From: Pempheris klunzingeri
Lineage: Eukaryota > Chordata > Actinopteri > Acropomatiformes > Pempheridae
DNA length: 64,000 nucleotides
Direction: 5' to 3'
Assembly: GCF_042242105.1 (NCBI RefSeq)
Contig: NC_092020.1
Coordinates: 15,623,788 to 15,687,787, forward strand
A program made the position numbers and the translations under genes. Each line of letters begins with the position of its first letter. Within the stretch, counting starts at the first letter, position 1. Shown piece after piece: positions 50,419 to 62,600 of the stretch. A model generated the notes under the pieces. The model searched no databases. It had not been told where the DNA came from and worked only from the letters and a program-made list of their open reading frames with translations.

Positions 50419-51881
50419 ATGGCCCTGACACTGGTTAGGAAATTATCACTTAATCAGAATATAGAACATTAGATTATAGAGTTTGTAGGAATTATTTCTG
50501 TAATAAAGCTAATTGTTGTTCAGAGTTTTTACTGTAATTCCACAAGTAACATTTCAAAATGGTTCTCAGAGCTTCTTAGGCTGAAAGACCAAGAGTGAAG
50601 AGTGAAGTTAAGCATTCATATTAATAAAAATAGTCACGCCAATGGCTATCATCTTTTATTGTTATTGATTATATTTTAGTCACCAAGATATGAGGCAGTG
50701 GATGTAGGTTAGCTTCCCTGCACCGTACTTTGTCCACATGAGTAAAGGTCAATACACAGGTGCTCTTTAACAAAACAAGGAACTGCCTTTATTTTGATAC
50801 ATGCAGAATAGTGTAGCCTACATTTCCACTCCTTAGAAAGGGGACAAAGTCGGTACAATGTCAATTTGTTTCTGTTTGTTTTAATCCAAGCATGGTGAGA
50901 AACCAGAGGTCGGTGACTTGATTGAGATCTTCCGAGGGCCCTATCAACACTGGGCTGTGTACGTTGGCAAGGGCTTCATTGTTCACTTGACCTGTGAGTC
51001 CTGATCCATAGGGCGTGCCAGTGATTTATAATTTATAAACCACTCAAAATACAATATATGTTTTGTACATACTCTGTATGAATCACATCTCTTTCTCCTT
51101 TTCCATCACTCCTTTCTATTCATAGCTGACATCCCGGATGCCGGTGCCAGCAGTATGGTGTCTGTCCAAACTAAGAAGGCCATCGTGAAGAAGGAGAAAC
51201 TGCAGAACGTGACGCGACTTGAAAATTGTAGAATTAACAACAACCTGGACAAGAAGTACGAGCCCCGACCGGCCCACCTCATTGTGAAGGAGGCCTTTGC
51301 GCTGGTGGGCCACAAGATGCCATACGACCTGCTCAAAGGAAACTGTGAGCACTTTGTGAATGACCTGCGCTATGGAAAAGCAGAGTCTCGACAGGTCAGT
51401 GGGCCCATATCAGTCTGTTACATGCAAGACTCTACTCTAGTCCACCATTCAAATATATTCATAAATTAGAGCATATTGGACATCAGCAAGGATTTACTTG
51501 GATTTATTTGAAAATCGTATTTATTTTATTTTCATTTTAAATGGTATTTTCTCAACTCAACTTCTCAAACCCCTTCAACAGCATTATCTCAATTTATGCT
51601 GTCCATTAGGCTATATTATAATAGAAAGGCAATCTTATTTGTACAAAAGATAAACTAAAAATGTTTGAATGTGTTATCAATATATTACACTGATCATTTT
51701 AATTGAGTTTTGAATGTGAAGAAGATTCTGCTCATCATATCTCTAACTATAAGATGTACTTTTACCTTTGCAGGCGTCTAACGTAGAAGAAGCAGTCATT
51801 GCAAGTACTGCTGCATCAGTGGTTCTGGCTGCCATTGCAGGAATAGGTATGATCGCTGGTGGCATCCTGAGCAGGAGATGA
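50419..51881 (+). CDS. PLAAT/HRASLS-type phospholipase A-acyltransferase, copy A
   Basis: Coding exons 50419-50433, 50891-50993, 51126-51394 and 51774-51881 join in phase to 164 residues (human PLAAT3 has 162). The ATG exon begins at acceptor 50356/50357 and carries 62 untranslated bases. The NlpC/P60-type LRAT fold has catalytic His25 (YQHWAVYVG), His37 (FIVHL) and Cys113 in the NCEHF motif. The C-terminal exon encodes a hydrophobic, Ala/Ile-rich membrane anchor ending LSRR. Family members hydrolyse phospholipid sn-1/sn-2 acyl chains and transfer acyl groups (N-acyl-PE synthesis, peroxisome and lens organelle lipid turnover). The usual HLAPP motif is shortened to HLT by loss of two codons at the exon 2 border. 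AATAAA lies at 52238-52243. It is closest to the PLAAT3 type, but orthology to a single human PLAAT is uncertain. Confidence 0.92.
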
Positions 51882-52237
51882 TCAAAAAGAAAACAAGAAC
51901 ACACAGTCATCAAAGTCAATGTGATCGTAATCGCTCACAGAAAATACTGCCAAATTGAAATGCAATTTGGGTGATTTCTACCCTGTCTGCTCAACTTTGC
52001 CCCCACCTGTTCCTCATGCCTTCTTTGGTTTGGGATCAAGACCCTGTATTTTCCAGACTTTTAAAAAATGTATTCTACAAACAGCACATATAAGCACAAC
52101 AAACAGTAATTCCACTTTCTAATGTGCCAAGATGAAATATGATGATGATGGATGTTTTAATGAATTTTTAAAGACTTTTTTATCATTCATAGTCCTTTTT
52201 TTCCTTTGACATTTAATTTTTCTTTACAAATGTTTTG

Positions 52238-52243
52238 AATAAA
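52238..52243 (+). terminator. PLAAT copy A polyadenylation signal
   Basis: AATAAA in GAATAAAGAATAATTT, followed by a TG-rich stretch. Copy B has an equivalent block (57435-57440, AATAAAGAACAATTTG). Confidence 0.65.
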
Positions 52244-52761
52244 GAATAATTTTTGACTGTAGATGATGGTCTGTCTTTCTTAAACATGGCGCGGTGGTGT
52301 TTGAATTGGGCTTTTATTGTGAAGGCCAGAGGTAAAAAAAGCAACAATCAGCTGATCGTTCCCAGCTGAGCTTTGGTGGCGTCTCTGATAAGAAGAGGAG
52401 TTGTGGAGGCTAACATTAAAGGTAAAAAGACGGACTATCAACGCGCTTGCATAAACTGAACGTAAATGTCAGCTGAGGGCGGTTTCCTCGATGCTAACTC
52501 ACAGTGTTTATAGCTGTTATAGCTAAACGGAAGCTAATAGGATGATGTAAACACCGAGCAGGTCCGGCTAACCATTACCTTCCTGCTAATGTGATGCCTT
52601 GCACTGAACTGAATAACACGACACGTTCCCTTTAATGATTTGACCTCATTGTCTACATTACAGTAGGTTACAGAGAAAATGTAGATGGTCTAATGTTGTT
52701 TATTGAAGCTAGCTAATGGTCGTAAAGACATACTAACATGAAAAAGTTCTTAAATGCTGGT

Positions 52762-53965
52762 TAGGGCCCGAGCACCAAGCGGTGCGAGGACCCTGTTGAA
52801 ATGCAAGGAATGTTTCTTCTCCTTTTACTTCTCCGAAGTAAATTGCAAATTTGAGGGCCTACACATACACGACAACTCATGAAACTTTCGTGGTGAAAAA
52901 TGACGTATTTTATGGGTCTTGCAAATGGGTGTAGCAAAATGGCTCCATAGCGCCCCCAAAACTCAAGCCCCGGAACTGCGTTTTATGTACATATACGAAA
53001 TTTGGTAGGTACACGTATCTCTTCAAGATGTACAAAAAAGTCTCTGGAAGCGATGACCTGAGCCCAACAGGAAGTCGGCCATATTGCATTTTTGACGAAC
53101 TAATCTGAGGGGGTTGAACTGATCCACCTCAAACTTGGTCAGCACGTAGAAAAGACATTATCGATGAAAAGTTATCAAAGGTCTGTACAAAACTCGCCCG
53201 TGGCGAGCTGTCAAGCGTCCATGTCTCGCCATGACACACAAAGTTATTGTAACTTCAGTGCAGATTATCTAGTGTGTTTGACATTTGTCATGTTTTGTCA
53301 GAAAATCCTCAAGACCTTGATGATGATCCAGTGTGACAACTAACAGTTATTGTTCAAAGGCGTTGCCATGGTCTTTCGCCTCGAAAATTTCGAAGAGCTG
53401 TTACTCGATTGTACAAATTCCAATCTTTACCAAATTGAATACATGTGATGCCGGTCAGAGTCTGAAGACATCTAATGAACACTTTTGAACTGCACTCATT
53501 GCGCCACCTAGTGTTGACAGGAAGTGATACGTTCTATTCTCTGAGTGTCCATCCCAGCAGGTTAGCCACAGCCACTTCAAATTCAGTCAAGACATTCCCA
53601 TGATATGGATGATGCTAATTTATGAAGCTCTTGACGTTTCGCCAAATGCTCTAATCTGTTTCAAACTTCTCATACTTAACAAGAGTCCAACCCTGAAGAC
53701 ATCTACATGCCAATTAGCGACCACAGTCGTTGCGCCACCTAGTGGCAACAGGAAGTAAGACTTCTGTGGCTGTCATCATTTGATTTGCATGAAATTTACG
53801 GTGTAGTCAACACTGCATATACTGGGATATAGGACGTGATTAGTGGCTGTTCTCTAGCGCCACATAGAGGACACAGGAAGTGACATAACTCCTTCATGCA
53901 CTGGAGGGACACCCCGACGTGCGTGTAGGTGCGAGGGGCCTTCAATGCTGCTTTCAGCTTTAATT
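52762..53965. repeat. 1.2 kb teleost dispersed repeat ('AGGGCCCGAGCACC' type)
   Basis: It starts TTAGGGCCCGAGCACCAAGCGGTGCGAGG and ends GGTGCGAGGGGCCTTCAATGCTGCTTTCAGCTTTAATT. Internal blocks, such as the repeated GCGCCACCTAGTG...ACAGGAAG phrase, are typical of a high-copy percomorph repeat I recognise by pattern but cannot classify. No transposase or RT frame was seen. It sits in the first intron of copy B. Confidence 0.6.
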
Positions 53966-54826
53966 AACAAGTAAAACTGAACTAAAAGACAGAAAACGCA
54001 CACTAAAGTTAGTGTTATTCTCGATTCAGCTTTCATTTATATGGACATTTCGACAACAAAAAGCCTTCAGATTATTAATTAAAACCAAGGTCTAATCTAC
54101 CGTAACAGTGCTGCCTTAAAGCCTCCTTTGTTAAGTTTATAATATTTCTTAGGTCTTAATTCAGCTTTAGGATAATTTTGGAGGCTTGTGACGCTGTTGA
54201 ATTGTACTCTTTTCACACTGGGGTGTTTCTATTAATTTGTCCACCCCATTTGTGCCACTGAGGTTAGGCAGTAGAGACACCTCTCTGTCTAGTGAGATAC
54301 ACTTCAACAGCACCACAATCTCGCAAACAAGCCAACATCTGGACATTTAAACCGTCATGAAGGGAGGATTTCTTGCAGGACTGTTGTGTCAGACTGGTTT
54401 AAGAATACGCTGGTAAAAGAGTGTGAATAGATGCACTTTATACAGATGAGCAGTAATAACACATCATCTGGGTAACTGATCATCTACAAGGGAGGATTAT
54501 ACACATTATTACTAATTAAAAGAAAGATCACACAGCACCCATGTGAATAGCACATTGATATTATGTGAAGTACAGAATTAAATGCATATACAGACAAGAA
54601 AGAAGTACATTTATTCTTAAGATGCTGTGTTGTATTCATACTTTACCTTATCACTAAAGGGAGAAGGAAACTAAAACTAACATTTTTACATTTCCATATT
54701 ATTTCCTTTTCTCTGTATCCCATGTTGTGTGCTAACAGGTCTATAAAATGATCTCTTCCCTCAGGCGGTGAAAGTCATCTGGAAAGTGAAACCAGTCCGA
54801 GGTCTTCAGACGATACAAACACTGAC

Positions 54827-56706
54827 ATGGCCCCGACACTGGTTAGGAAATTATCACTTAATCAGAATATAGAACATTAGATTATAGAGTTTGTTGTGGG
54901 ATTATTTCTATAATAAAGCTGAATTCACAGAGAGAGCAAGTTGTCTTTCAGAATTGGATCATAGAGTTAATTTTGGTTGCTTTTAGCTGTTTATTTATAG
55001 CAATCATGTGTTATGCACAGGACACCTTATGTCCGAGGTATTATCCTATATCGCTGTAAAATTATTTAAATCCTACCGTAGTTTCACCCAGATTATGTCA
55101 GAGAGTCCACTCAGGTCAGGTCACTTTGCTCAGTTGTTGCCAAACACAATCTGTTGAAATGTCACTTTGTTTCTGTTTGTTCCAATCAAAGTATGATGAA
55201 AAACCAGAGGTCGGGGACTTGATTGAGATCTTCCGGGGGTCCTATCAGCACTGGGCTGTGTACGTTGGCGATGGCTTCATTGTTCACTTGGCACCACCCT
55301 GTGAGTCCCCCCCCCCCCCGATCCTGACACATCCCAGGCGGGAAAATAAAACAGCCCACATTCACCATCACATGTAGTTTTACAGACCAGAATATCAGCT
55401 TAGATTTTTTGTTTGATTGAACGGATTCATAATTCACAAACCCCTCTAAAAACACAATATGTTGCAATGGCAAACCCTGTACGAATCATGTCTGTATCTC
55501 TCCCTTCTCATCATTCCTTTTTATTCATAGCTGAGCACCCAGATGCCGGTGCCAGCAGTATGATGTCTGTCCTAACTGAGAAGGCCATGGTGAAGAAAGA
55601 GGAGCTGTGGGACGTAGTGGGAACCAACCGGTGGATAATCAACAACAGCCTGGATGAGGAGTACAAGCCCCGGCCGGCCCATGTCATTGTGAGGGAGACC
55701 AGTGCGCTGGTGGGCAGCGAACTGCCGTTCTGCGTCTTCAGGGGAAACTGTGAACACTTTGCAAACGAGATTCGTTACGGAAAAGCCGAGTCCCGACAGG
55801 TCAGTGGGCCAATATTAGTCTGTTGCAATGCAAGACGCTACTTGGGGCTGGGGTGAAAAACGGAGGAGTATTAGTGTTAGACAGGGTGTCGCCAGTGGAG
55901 TCTGGGTTGTGCAAGTGTGTGATGAATTTAGTTTAGTTAAATTATTTGCATCGTACACAGAAACCATAATTCATTAAAGGACTAAAAAAGATTATGCTGG
56001 TGTGACCCAAAAAAAAAACTTCTCTCTTGTCTCCTCATCACCAAAAGTTTGGTGAGTAATGCACAGTGCACTGGAGAAGAGCAGTGTCACCTATTGTATC
56101 TTCATTGTTGTTTCATTGTAATTTGATCTACTGAAAACATTCAAATATCTTCACAAATTAAAGCATATCAGACATTGGCAGGGAAGTCCTGAATCTATTT
56201 CCGTCATTTTCTCTGGTGTTTTCACTGTCGACCATTTATGAAGATGGAGGAAATGGAGTGTTTGAGTTTATGAACAGTAGAAAATAGAAACACAAAAAGA
56301 GTTGAATTATATGAATAGGCAATTAAAATGTTTTTTTCAGGAAGATTAGTCAGTACATCCATTTAAACGTTTCTTCACTTCTTCGCCAGCATTTCTGCTG
56401 TCCATTACATTATAATAGAAACGGGAATCTTATTTGCCAAAAAGATAGAATTAAAAAAAAGTCCTAATGTGTTAGCAACATATTTCCCAGAGATGTGGAT
56501 AATTTCAATGGAGTTTTGAATGTGAAGAGGGCTCTGTTGATTGTATCCCTGCTCACTAACTAAAAGATGTACATTTCCCTCTGCAGGTGCGTAAAGCAGG
56601 AGAAGTGGTCATGGCCGCCGGTTTGGCTGCAGCGGTGGGTATTGGTATTGTGGCTCTGGCAGGAGCTCTGTTTGGAGGCAGCAGAAAAGAAAAGAACACT
56701 CAGTGA
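54827..56706 (+). CDS. PLAAT/HRASLS-type phospholipase A-acyltransferase, copy B
   Basis: Coding exons 54827-54841, 55192-55300, 55531-55799 and 56587-56706 give 170 residues. The exon plan is identical to copy A, including a 62-base untranslated stretch before the ATG (acceptor 54764/54765). Catalytic His25, His37 and Cys115 (GNCEHF) are present, and the full HLAPPSE motif is kept. The C-terminal exon encodes a Gly/Ala-rich hydrophobic helix followed by a basic tail ([10 protein letters not shown]), unlike copy A. The function is as for copy A: thiol-type phospholipid acyl hydrolase/transferase anchored by its C-terminus to membranes. The 5' exon and adjoining intron are almost identical to copy A, whereas exon 3 differs at many residues. 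Convergent with SCYL1. Confidence 0.93.
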
Positions 56707-57434
56707 TCGAAGTCCACGGTCGCCTGTTCAGGGGCTTGATTGCCAGATCACCAGCAAAGCCAAACTGGTACTTATCGCTCACAGTAAATACTGCCAAATT
56801 TAACTGCGAAACCTTTCTATCTTGTCTGCTTAACTTTACCTCCATCTGTTCTGCATGCCCTCTTTGGTTTCAATAACAAACTAGGGCTGGTTGGTGTGTG
56901 CCCTGTATTTTCCAGACTTTTTAAAATTTCTATAAACAGCACATATAAGCACAACAAACAGTAATTCCACTAACTAACATGCCAAGATGAAATATGTTGA
57001 ATGTTTTAATATGAAGAGTTGACTGCAGGCATTTTTGGATAATCAAGGATATGAGATTCACAAGGTCAGGGGGTCTTTTATATTGATAAAAACAAATGTA
57101 ATTTGCTGACTTGTGGGTAAATACTGTTAATCACTAAAATCAAACCTAAATGTCTCTGAAGTCTAAATGGTGGTTCTCGTTACACATAATAATAAACTAA
57201 CATTATGATATTGTGGTGATACAGGAAAGCCATGTAATATAATATGCACTATGACCTATTTATCATTCGAGTACCTTGATGAATGGAGGGTCCTGGGCTG
57301 AAGGAAGAAATTTAGACTGAGTTAATTCAACAGTCCAGTTTTTTTTTGACATTTCATGTATAATGAGCTCACGGTTCAACTGGAATCAAAAGCACTTTGT
57401 CTTCCTCTGACTTGATTTAATTGTAATTGTTTTA

Positions 57435-57440
57435 AATAAA
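57435..57440 (+). terminator. PLAAT copy B polyadenylation signal
   Basis: AATAAA about 730 bases after the stop, in a context homologous to the copy A signal. Confidence 0.65.
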
Positions 57441-57925
57441 GAACAATTTGTGTGATTGTGGATGGTGGCATTTCTTTCTGCACCATGGCGTCCCCTCACA
57501 CAGCATCATCGTTGTTGAATCCATCATGTCAGTCTGGCTTCGGTTTTAGCTGTTAACTTTTCACTTCCGTTTCCACACGTTTTAATTAAAAGCAGCACAC
57601 TGAATCACTTGTATCACTGTGTTGTAAAGACAAACCATCTACTCTTATCCCAGAATACTTTGAACTCGTCTTTATTTTACTAATTTATCTGCCCCTCCAG
57701 CGATTTTAAAGATCTCACTGAATCATGTGGCGTTATCCAGTCCATTACAGAGTCCTCAAAAATAAACAGACACATTTGGACCTTCTGTTATCAGCCAGAA
57801 AACCATAGTCGTAGTTTCATGTGTCCAGGCTTTGAGACAGCGATCTCTGTGATGCCCGTCCAGTACAAATAAGCAGTTTTAAAAGAAACATTAACTGTAG
57901 GAAAATATCTTTCAAATCAGTGCTC

Positions 57926-58037
57926 AACACAATGGAGGTGAAGGGGTAACCCACAGAATTTACATTTTCTTTTGTGATATTTTTGCCAAATAGTCCCTAA
58001 ATGTGTCCACAGTGAGGTCTGTCACCTCCATTGTGTT
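57926..58037. repeat. Hairpin-forming inverted repeat (MITE-like)
   Basis: Perfect 16-base arms, AACACAATGGAGGTGA at 57926-57941 and its exact complement at 58022-58037, are separated by 80 bases. Confidence 0.75.
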
Positions 58038-58754
58038 ACTGAAGAGGCACAAATCTCAGATATGGAAACCCCTCCTGACTTCAGTTCACTAAATATGTTG
58101 CTCACACTTTTGCTGAGGAGGAATGCGACTAAAGCATTTAATTTTAAAGAAGAAGCATAAGTTTATTTTAAATATATTTATTTTTAGAATAGCTCGCATG
58201 CTACAAGATTTGGATTCTCTGTAGAAGGTTGCATCCAGTCTCAGTCGTTCCACCAGGACTAACCGCTCAGTTTCTTAGCTGACCCCTCACACCAGGACAT
58301 AAGGCCGACTGGTGATGTCACCCAACACAGAGAGGAGATGCGGGGTTACACTGAAAGGTCTAATGAACACAGAATCTGCTGGTGGGAGACATTTCAGGTC
58401 CACTTTTCAAAGTTTTTGAGTGTGATCCTACAGAACAGATGTGCAAGTAAAAAAAGGCACAAACAAAAGAGTAAAAGCAACTTTGACCACACCCAGTAGT
58501 GTCAGAAATGACTGATGGGTAAAGCTTGCTTCCTCAGATAATCCCAAAAGGGGTTTAATGAGGTCTGTAGGATTGTACAGGTACACATGAAAGACAGGAA
58601 GTTCAAAAAACATTTCAAAATAAAACTCCTTTGATTTCATAAACCCTCCACCGCAGCACTACCCCACCTAGTACACATGGGAAGAGACATATAACCGCAT
58701 AAATTGAGTTTCCCATAGACATCTGTTCTCCAGCCTCAATTTAAGAGGTTATTA

Positions 58755-58915
58755 CTACTGCCAAGGTGGTTATGTTTTCAGTGCTGTTTGTCTGTCTGCC
58801 AACAGGATTATGGAAAAACTACTGGTTCATGAAACTTTGTGGAAGGATGTAGCAGGGGTCAAGGAGGAACCCATTGAATTTGCAGCAGATCCAGATCTGA
58901 CTCACATTTAAGGAT
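58755..58915 (+). repeat. Dispersed repeat fragment
   Basis: GGTTATGTTTTCAGTGCTGTTTGTCTGTCTGCCAACAGGATTATGGAAAAACTACTGG, then GAAACTTTGTGGAAGGATG and GAACCCATTGAATTTG: a phrase order I recognise from a repeat common in fish and invertebrates. The class is unknown. Confidence 0.45.
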
Positions 58916-59119
58916 GGGAAACCAGTCTAATGCTTCACCTGTTAGGCGAGGTTCAGAACAGTAAAGCACAGTGTTTGTGCAAAATAAGCTGAACACATGT
59001 GTAAGGTTGCCATGAAACCTTCTGTTAGGCCGCACAAATACACAAATGCATGCATGGGTCGATTTTGAGTCTTAAATCTGTAACGTAGTGACAGCAGAAC
59101 TAAAACATTCATATCCACT

Positions 59120-59142
59120 GTGTGTGTGTGTGTGTGTGTGTG
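59120..59142. repeat. (TG)n microsatellite
   Basis: A short TG run in the SCYL1/PLAAT copy B 3' region. Confidence 0.9.
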
Positions 59143-59670
59143 CCGAAAAACATTCAGCATAATAATACATGTTTTCTTCTGAAGTTGTTATATATATATT
59201 TCTCAATTTATAAAAAAAAAAAGTGTAATTTCTTCATGTCATTTTAAGACAAGATGCACAATTTATATACATTTACTTTACAGTTGCAACTTTAAGAGTT
59301 ATGTATTTAAAAAAAACAGGATATTTTGTGTGATCATCTCGGCCCCTGCCCCCTCATGTCTCTCTGTGTGTTTGTTCCAGCTCTGCCATCCACAGTAAAG
59401 CATTCACTGAGCACTGGATCGTTTCTTTTTCAGCTCATCTGTTGGTTCCTTAATGAGAGAGACCAGAAATCCCAAAGCTGAGAGTCATCACACCAACAGT
59501 TTTCCTCTGCTCCACCAACAACCAACGCGTCTATCCTAGCGAGCGCTAACAGTATTTTGCCACTGCTGACGCCTCTTTCTGGTCCTTTGTGGAATGTCAA
59601 GCCTCCATCCACTGTGGCCCATGATCCTCCCTCTCCATCCTCACCCTCACATCTTTCTTTGCGTCCCCCG

Positions 59671-62600
59671 TCAGTCCAGTTTGCGTGCGCCCAGTTTTAG
59701 GGGACCTTTAGCAGCTTTGCGCTCAGCCCGTTTCGCCTCCAGCTCTTTCCTCCGCTCCTCCCGTTTCTTCTTGGACAGCTCGGCCTTGCTGAGACCTAGT
59801 TGATGATGATGACAGGAAGTTCAATGCACAGGGACACAGTGAGATAGAGAACATAACCTGAAAAGAATACTTGAACATTAGAGTGAATACAGAAGTGAAG
59901 GTTTTGGGTTGGAGAAGTAAAAATGGTCCAGTGATGTGACTGATGTCAGTGAAGTCACATTACCAAATAAATACACAGGGGCCTGGACTTTTATTAAATG
60001 ACAAAGTGGGTGTAAATGTGACATCTGTTTGCAGCTAAAGGTTCACGTTTCTGATAAGCTGCCATTTGAGAGACTTACCCTGGGTTCCATCCACTGACTC
60101 CCAGCTCTCCTCAGCTCCCCAGTCGCCTGTTGTCTCTGCACCCCAGCCATCTCCAGTCTGAGAAATGCACACATCACTTAACTAAAATGCTTGAGCTTCC
60201 AAGATATCCCTGACTATTTATTTATCTGGTTTCATCTAAATGCTTTCTTGAATTGTAGATCAGAATTGTAGTCTCATCAAGAGGGTGCAGAATTATTACC
60301 TCATCTACAGCCTGATTCTGTCCAAACGTTTAAAAAAAGCTGAAGCTCACCAATCAATAAAGTTTACCTCATTTGTCTAATCTGTACATAAACTAGTCTT
60401 GACAGCAAGCTAAGCTTACAGCCTATTGGTTCTAGCTTCATATTTGCTGTACAGACAAGAGTTCAATGTTGATCTTCTCATCTAGTTCTCTGCACTGCAG
60501 TGAGTAAGTGTATTTCCAAAAAGACTCTTCCTTACAGCAGATGTTCCATTCTTCATGCCAAGTGGCTCTGAACTTTTATTATCATCTAGAAGTTTATATC
60601 TTCTTGCCACTTTAAATAGATCTGACAGCACCAATGTCTCCTCCGTTATCCCTCCACTGATAATTACATAAAGTAAACAGGTATATGTGCTGTATTTGAC
60701 CACACTTTGCTCTCCTGTCTTTTTGCCCCCCTCTGTCCTCACCATGTTGGCAGTGGTAACAGTTGTGTTTCGCTGGGACAAGCTGGCGAACAGATCGTTT
60801 TGACTGGCCACCTTGGCTGCGGTGCTGCTGCTGTCCCAGTTGTAATCGCTGGTTAACCGCACCCCTTCGGGCAGGGGGAGTGACGCGTTAGCCAAGGTTG
60901 TGTCCGTGTCCTCCTCCCCCCAGTCATTGCCCCAGCCGTCCTCGCCAGCAGAGCTCTGGCACTGCCCTTCCTTCTCGTTGGACCAGCTGTCATCGGCTTC
61001 CCAGCCTGAGCTGCTCCAATCGGAGCTCTGCTTTTTCACTGCCGTGGAGGACGACGACTGACCCAGCTAGATATTGGAAAGATGATAAAAGATTGAAGTG
61101 GAGACTAACTGAAATAAAATAAAATAATGATAAAAATGTACAGACAGGAGCATCAGACCACAAACTGACCGTGAAAGCATCAAAACCCAACCGACCAAAT
61201 TTGGACCAATTCATGAATTTTATCTTGGTCTTGGTATATGGGGAAACAATTCACTGTTATCATTTCAGCCTAGTATAAAGACTGTAGATTTACTATTAAA
61301 GGTAAGTTGTGCCAATAATATCAGAGGTGTTATTAACACCATAGTAGTAATATTAGCACTCAAGGTGGTATTGAATAATAGATCCAAATTAAAGGGCTCA
61401 TACCCCTCTGTCACTGGCCTTCTTTTTGGACGATGCCATTCCTGACCAGTCAGCATTCCAGTCATCTGGCTCAGTGTGAGTTTTCTCTGGCTCCTGTATG
61501 AGAAAAGGTCAATAATTTGAGGATTTGAAATTATGTAATAACATAAGCTCACATATACAAATGTATCTCAATAATAATTTGCAATTTTTCTGTCAGTCAA
61601 AAGTAGTGAAATCCTACCTCCAAACTTCCCCAGTCCTCCTCATCCCAGCGGTCTCCTATTGGCTGGTCATCATTGTCTGTTACTTCAACAGTCTGTGATT
61701 GGTTGGCACGACTAGAGGCAGCATGGTGAGTCAGAGAGGCTTGTGGAGTTTTAGCTTCAGAATCTGCAATAGAAAGAAAACAGATAAGGTTTCAGATAAC
61801 TTATTCAGGACTTTATAAAGAGAAACTCCACCAAACAAAGCCTCTGTGAACTGCATATATGAAACAACTTGTAGAAAGCCTTTTGTGGTTCCTCTGGGAG
61901 CTGCACTAAATCTGAGAAACTGCCTCAAAAAAAGTAACTCAGGTCAGCAATGGTGGTCTGAGGAACAATGTAATAGGAGTCGAGTTAGTCAAATGTGAAA
62001 ACCCTACCAGGTGCTTCTTGAGTGGCACTGGTCGGGCTGGTGGCATTGGTGGGCCCGCTGCCCTCAGCTGCTGCACCCCCCTCTGTCCCCGGAGCGTTGC
62101 GAATCAGCTTAGACGTTAGTGAGGACATGCCAGTCACGGCCCAGCCGGCCCATGTAGAAGAGGTGCCTGCAGGCTGAGCACACGATGATACGTCCTTTTC
62201 TGCAAGGCAGACGGGACAGAAAAATTTTATTTCAGAAATATAACTGAATGAAATGAAATGAAATGAAAATCAACCCGTTCTGCTCCAGGTATTTGAGTCA
62301 AGCACAGAAGTATTTATTTTCTTTTCCCCAGAAATTGAGCAAGGTATATAAACAAATAACTAACACGTAATCACCGGTTTCCTTTCTGAGTGACATAAAA
62401 TTATGGAAACTTTGCAGCTCAGTGCAGTGTGTTACATACCTATTTCAGCCAGTTTGGTGGGATCTTCTGACACAGCCTCTAGCTTGGTGAGGAAACTCTT
62501 GATGGCTTTAAACGCCTGACAGAGAGAGAAAGGCAGGGGGGGGGGACATCGTGACCAAATATATCAGCATATTTCGGTGATGACCAAAACAGTCTACAGA

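Larger units (their letters stand above)
51882..54764. other. Spacer between PLAAT copies A and B
   Basis: It contains the copy A 3' UTR with AATAAA at 52238-52243, the probable first untranslated exon of copy B ending at 52421 (donor TAAAG-GTAAAAAG), and a 1.2 kb dispersed repeat at 52762-53965. No other gene was seen. Confidence 0.55.
56707..59670. other. Convergent 3' region of PLAAT copy B and SCYL1
   Basis: It holds the PLAAT copy B 3' UTR (AATAAA 57435-57440), a long inverted repeat at 57926-58037, AATAAA on the minus strand at 58162-58167 (possible SCYL1 end), a dispersed repeat at 58755-58915, and a TG run at 59120-59142. No coding sequence was recognised. Confidence 0.5.
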
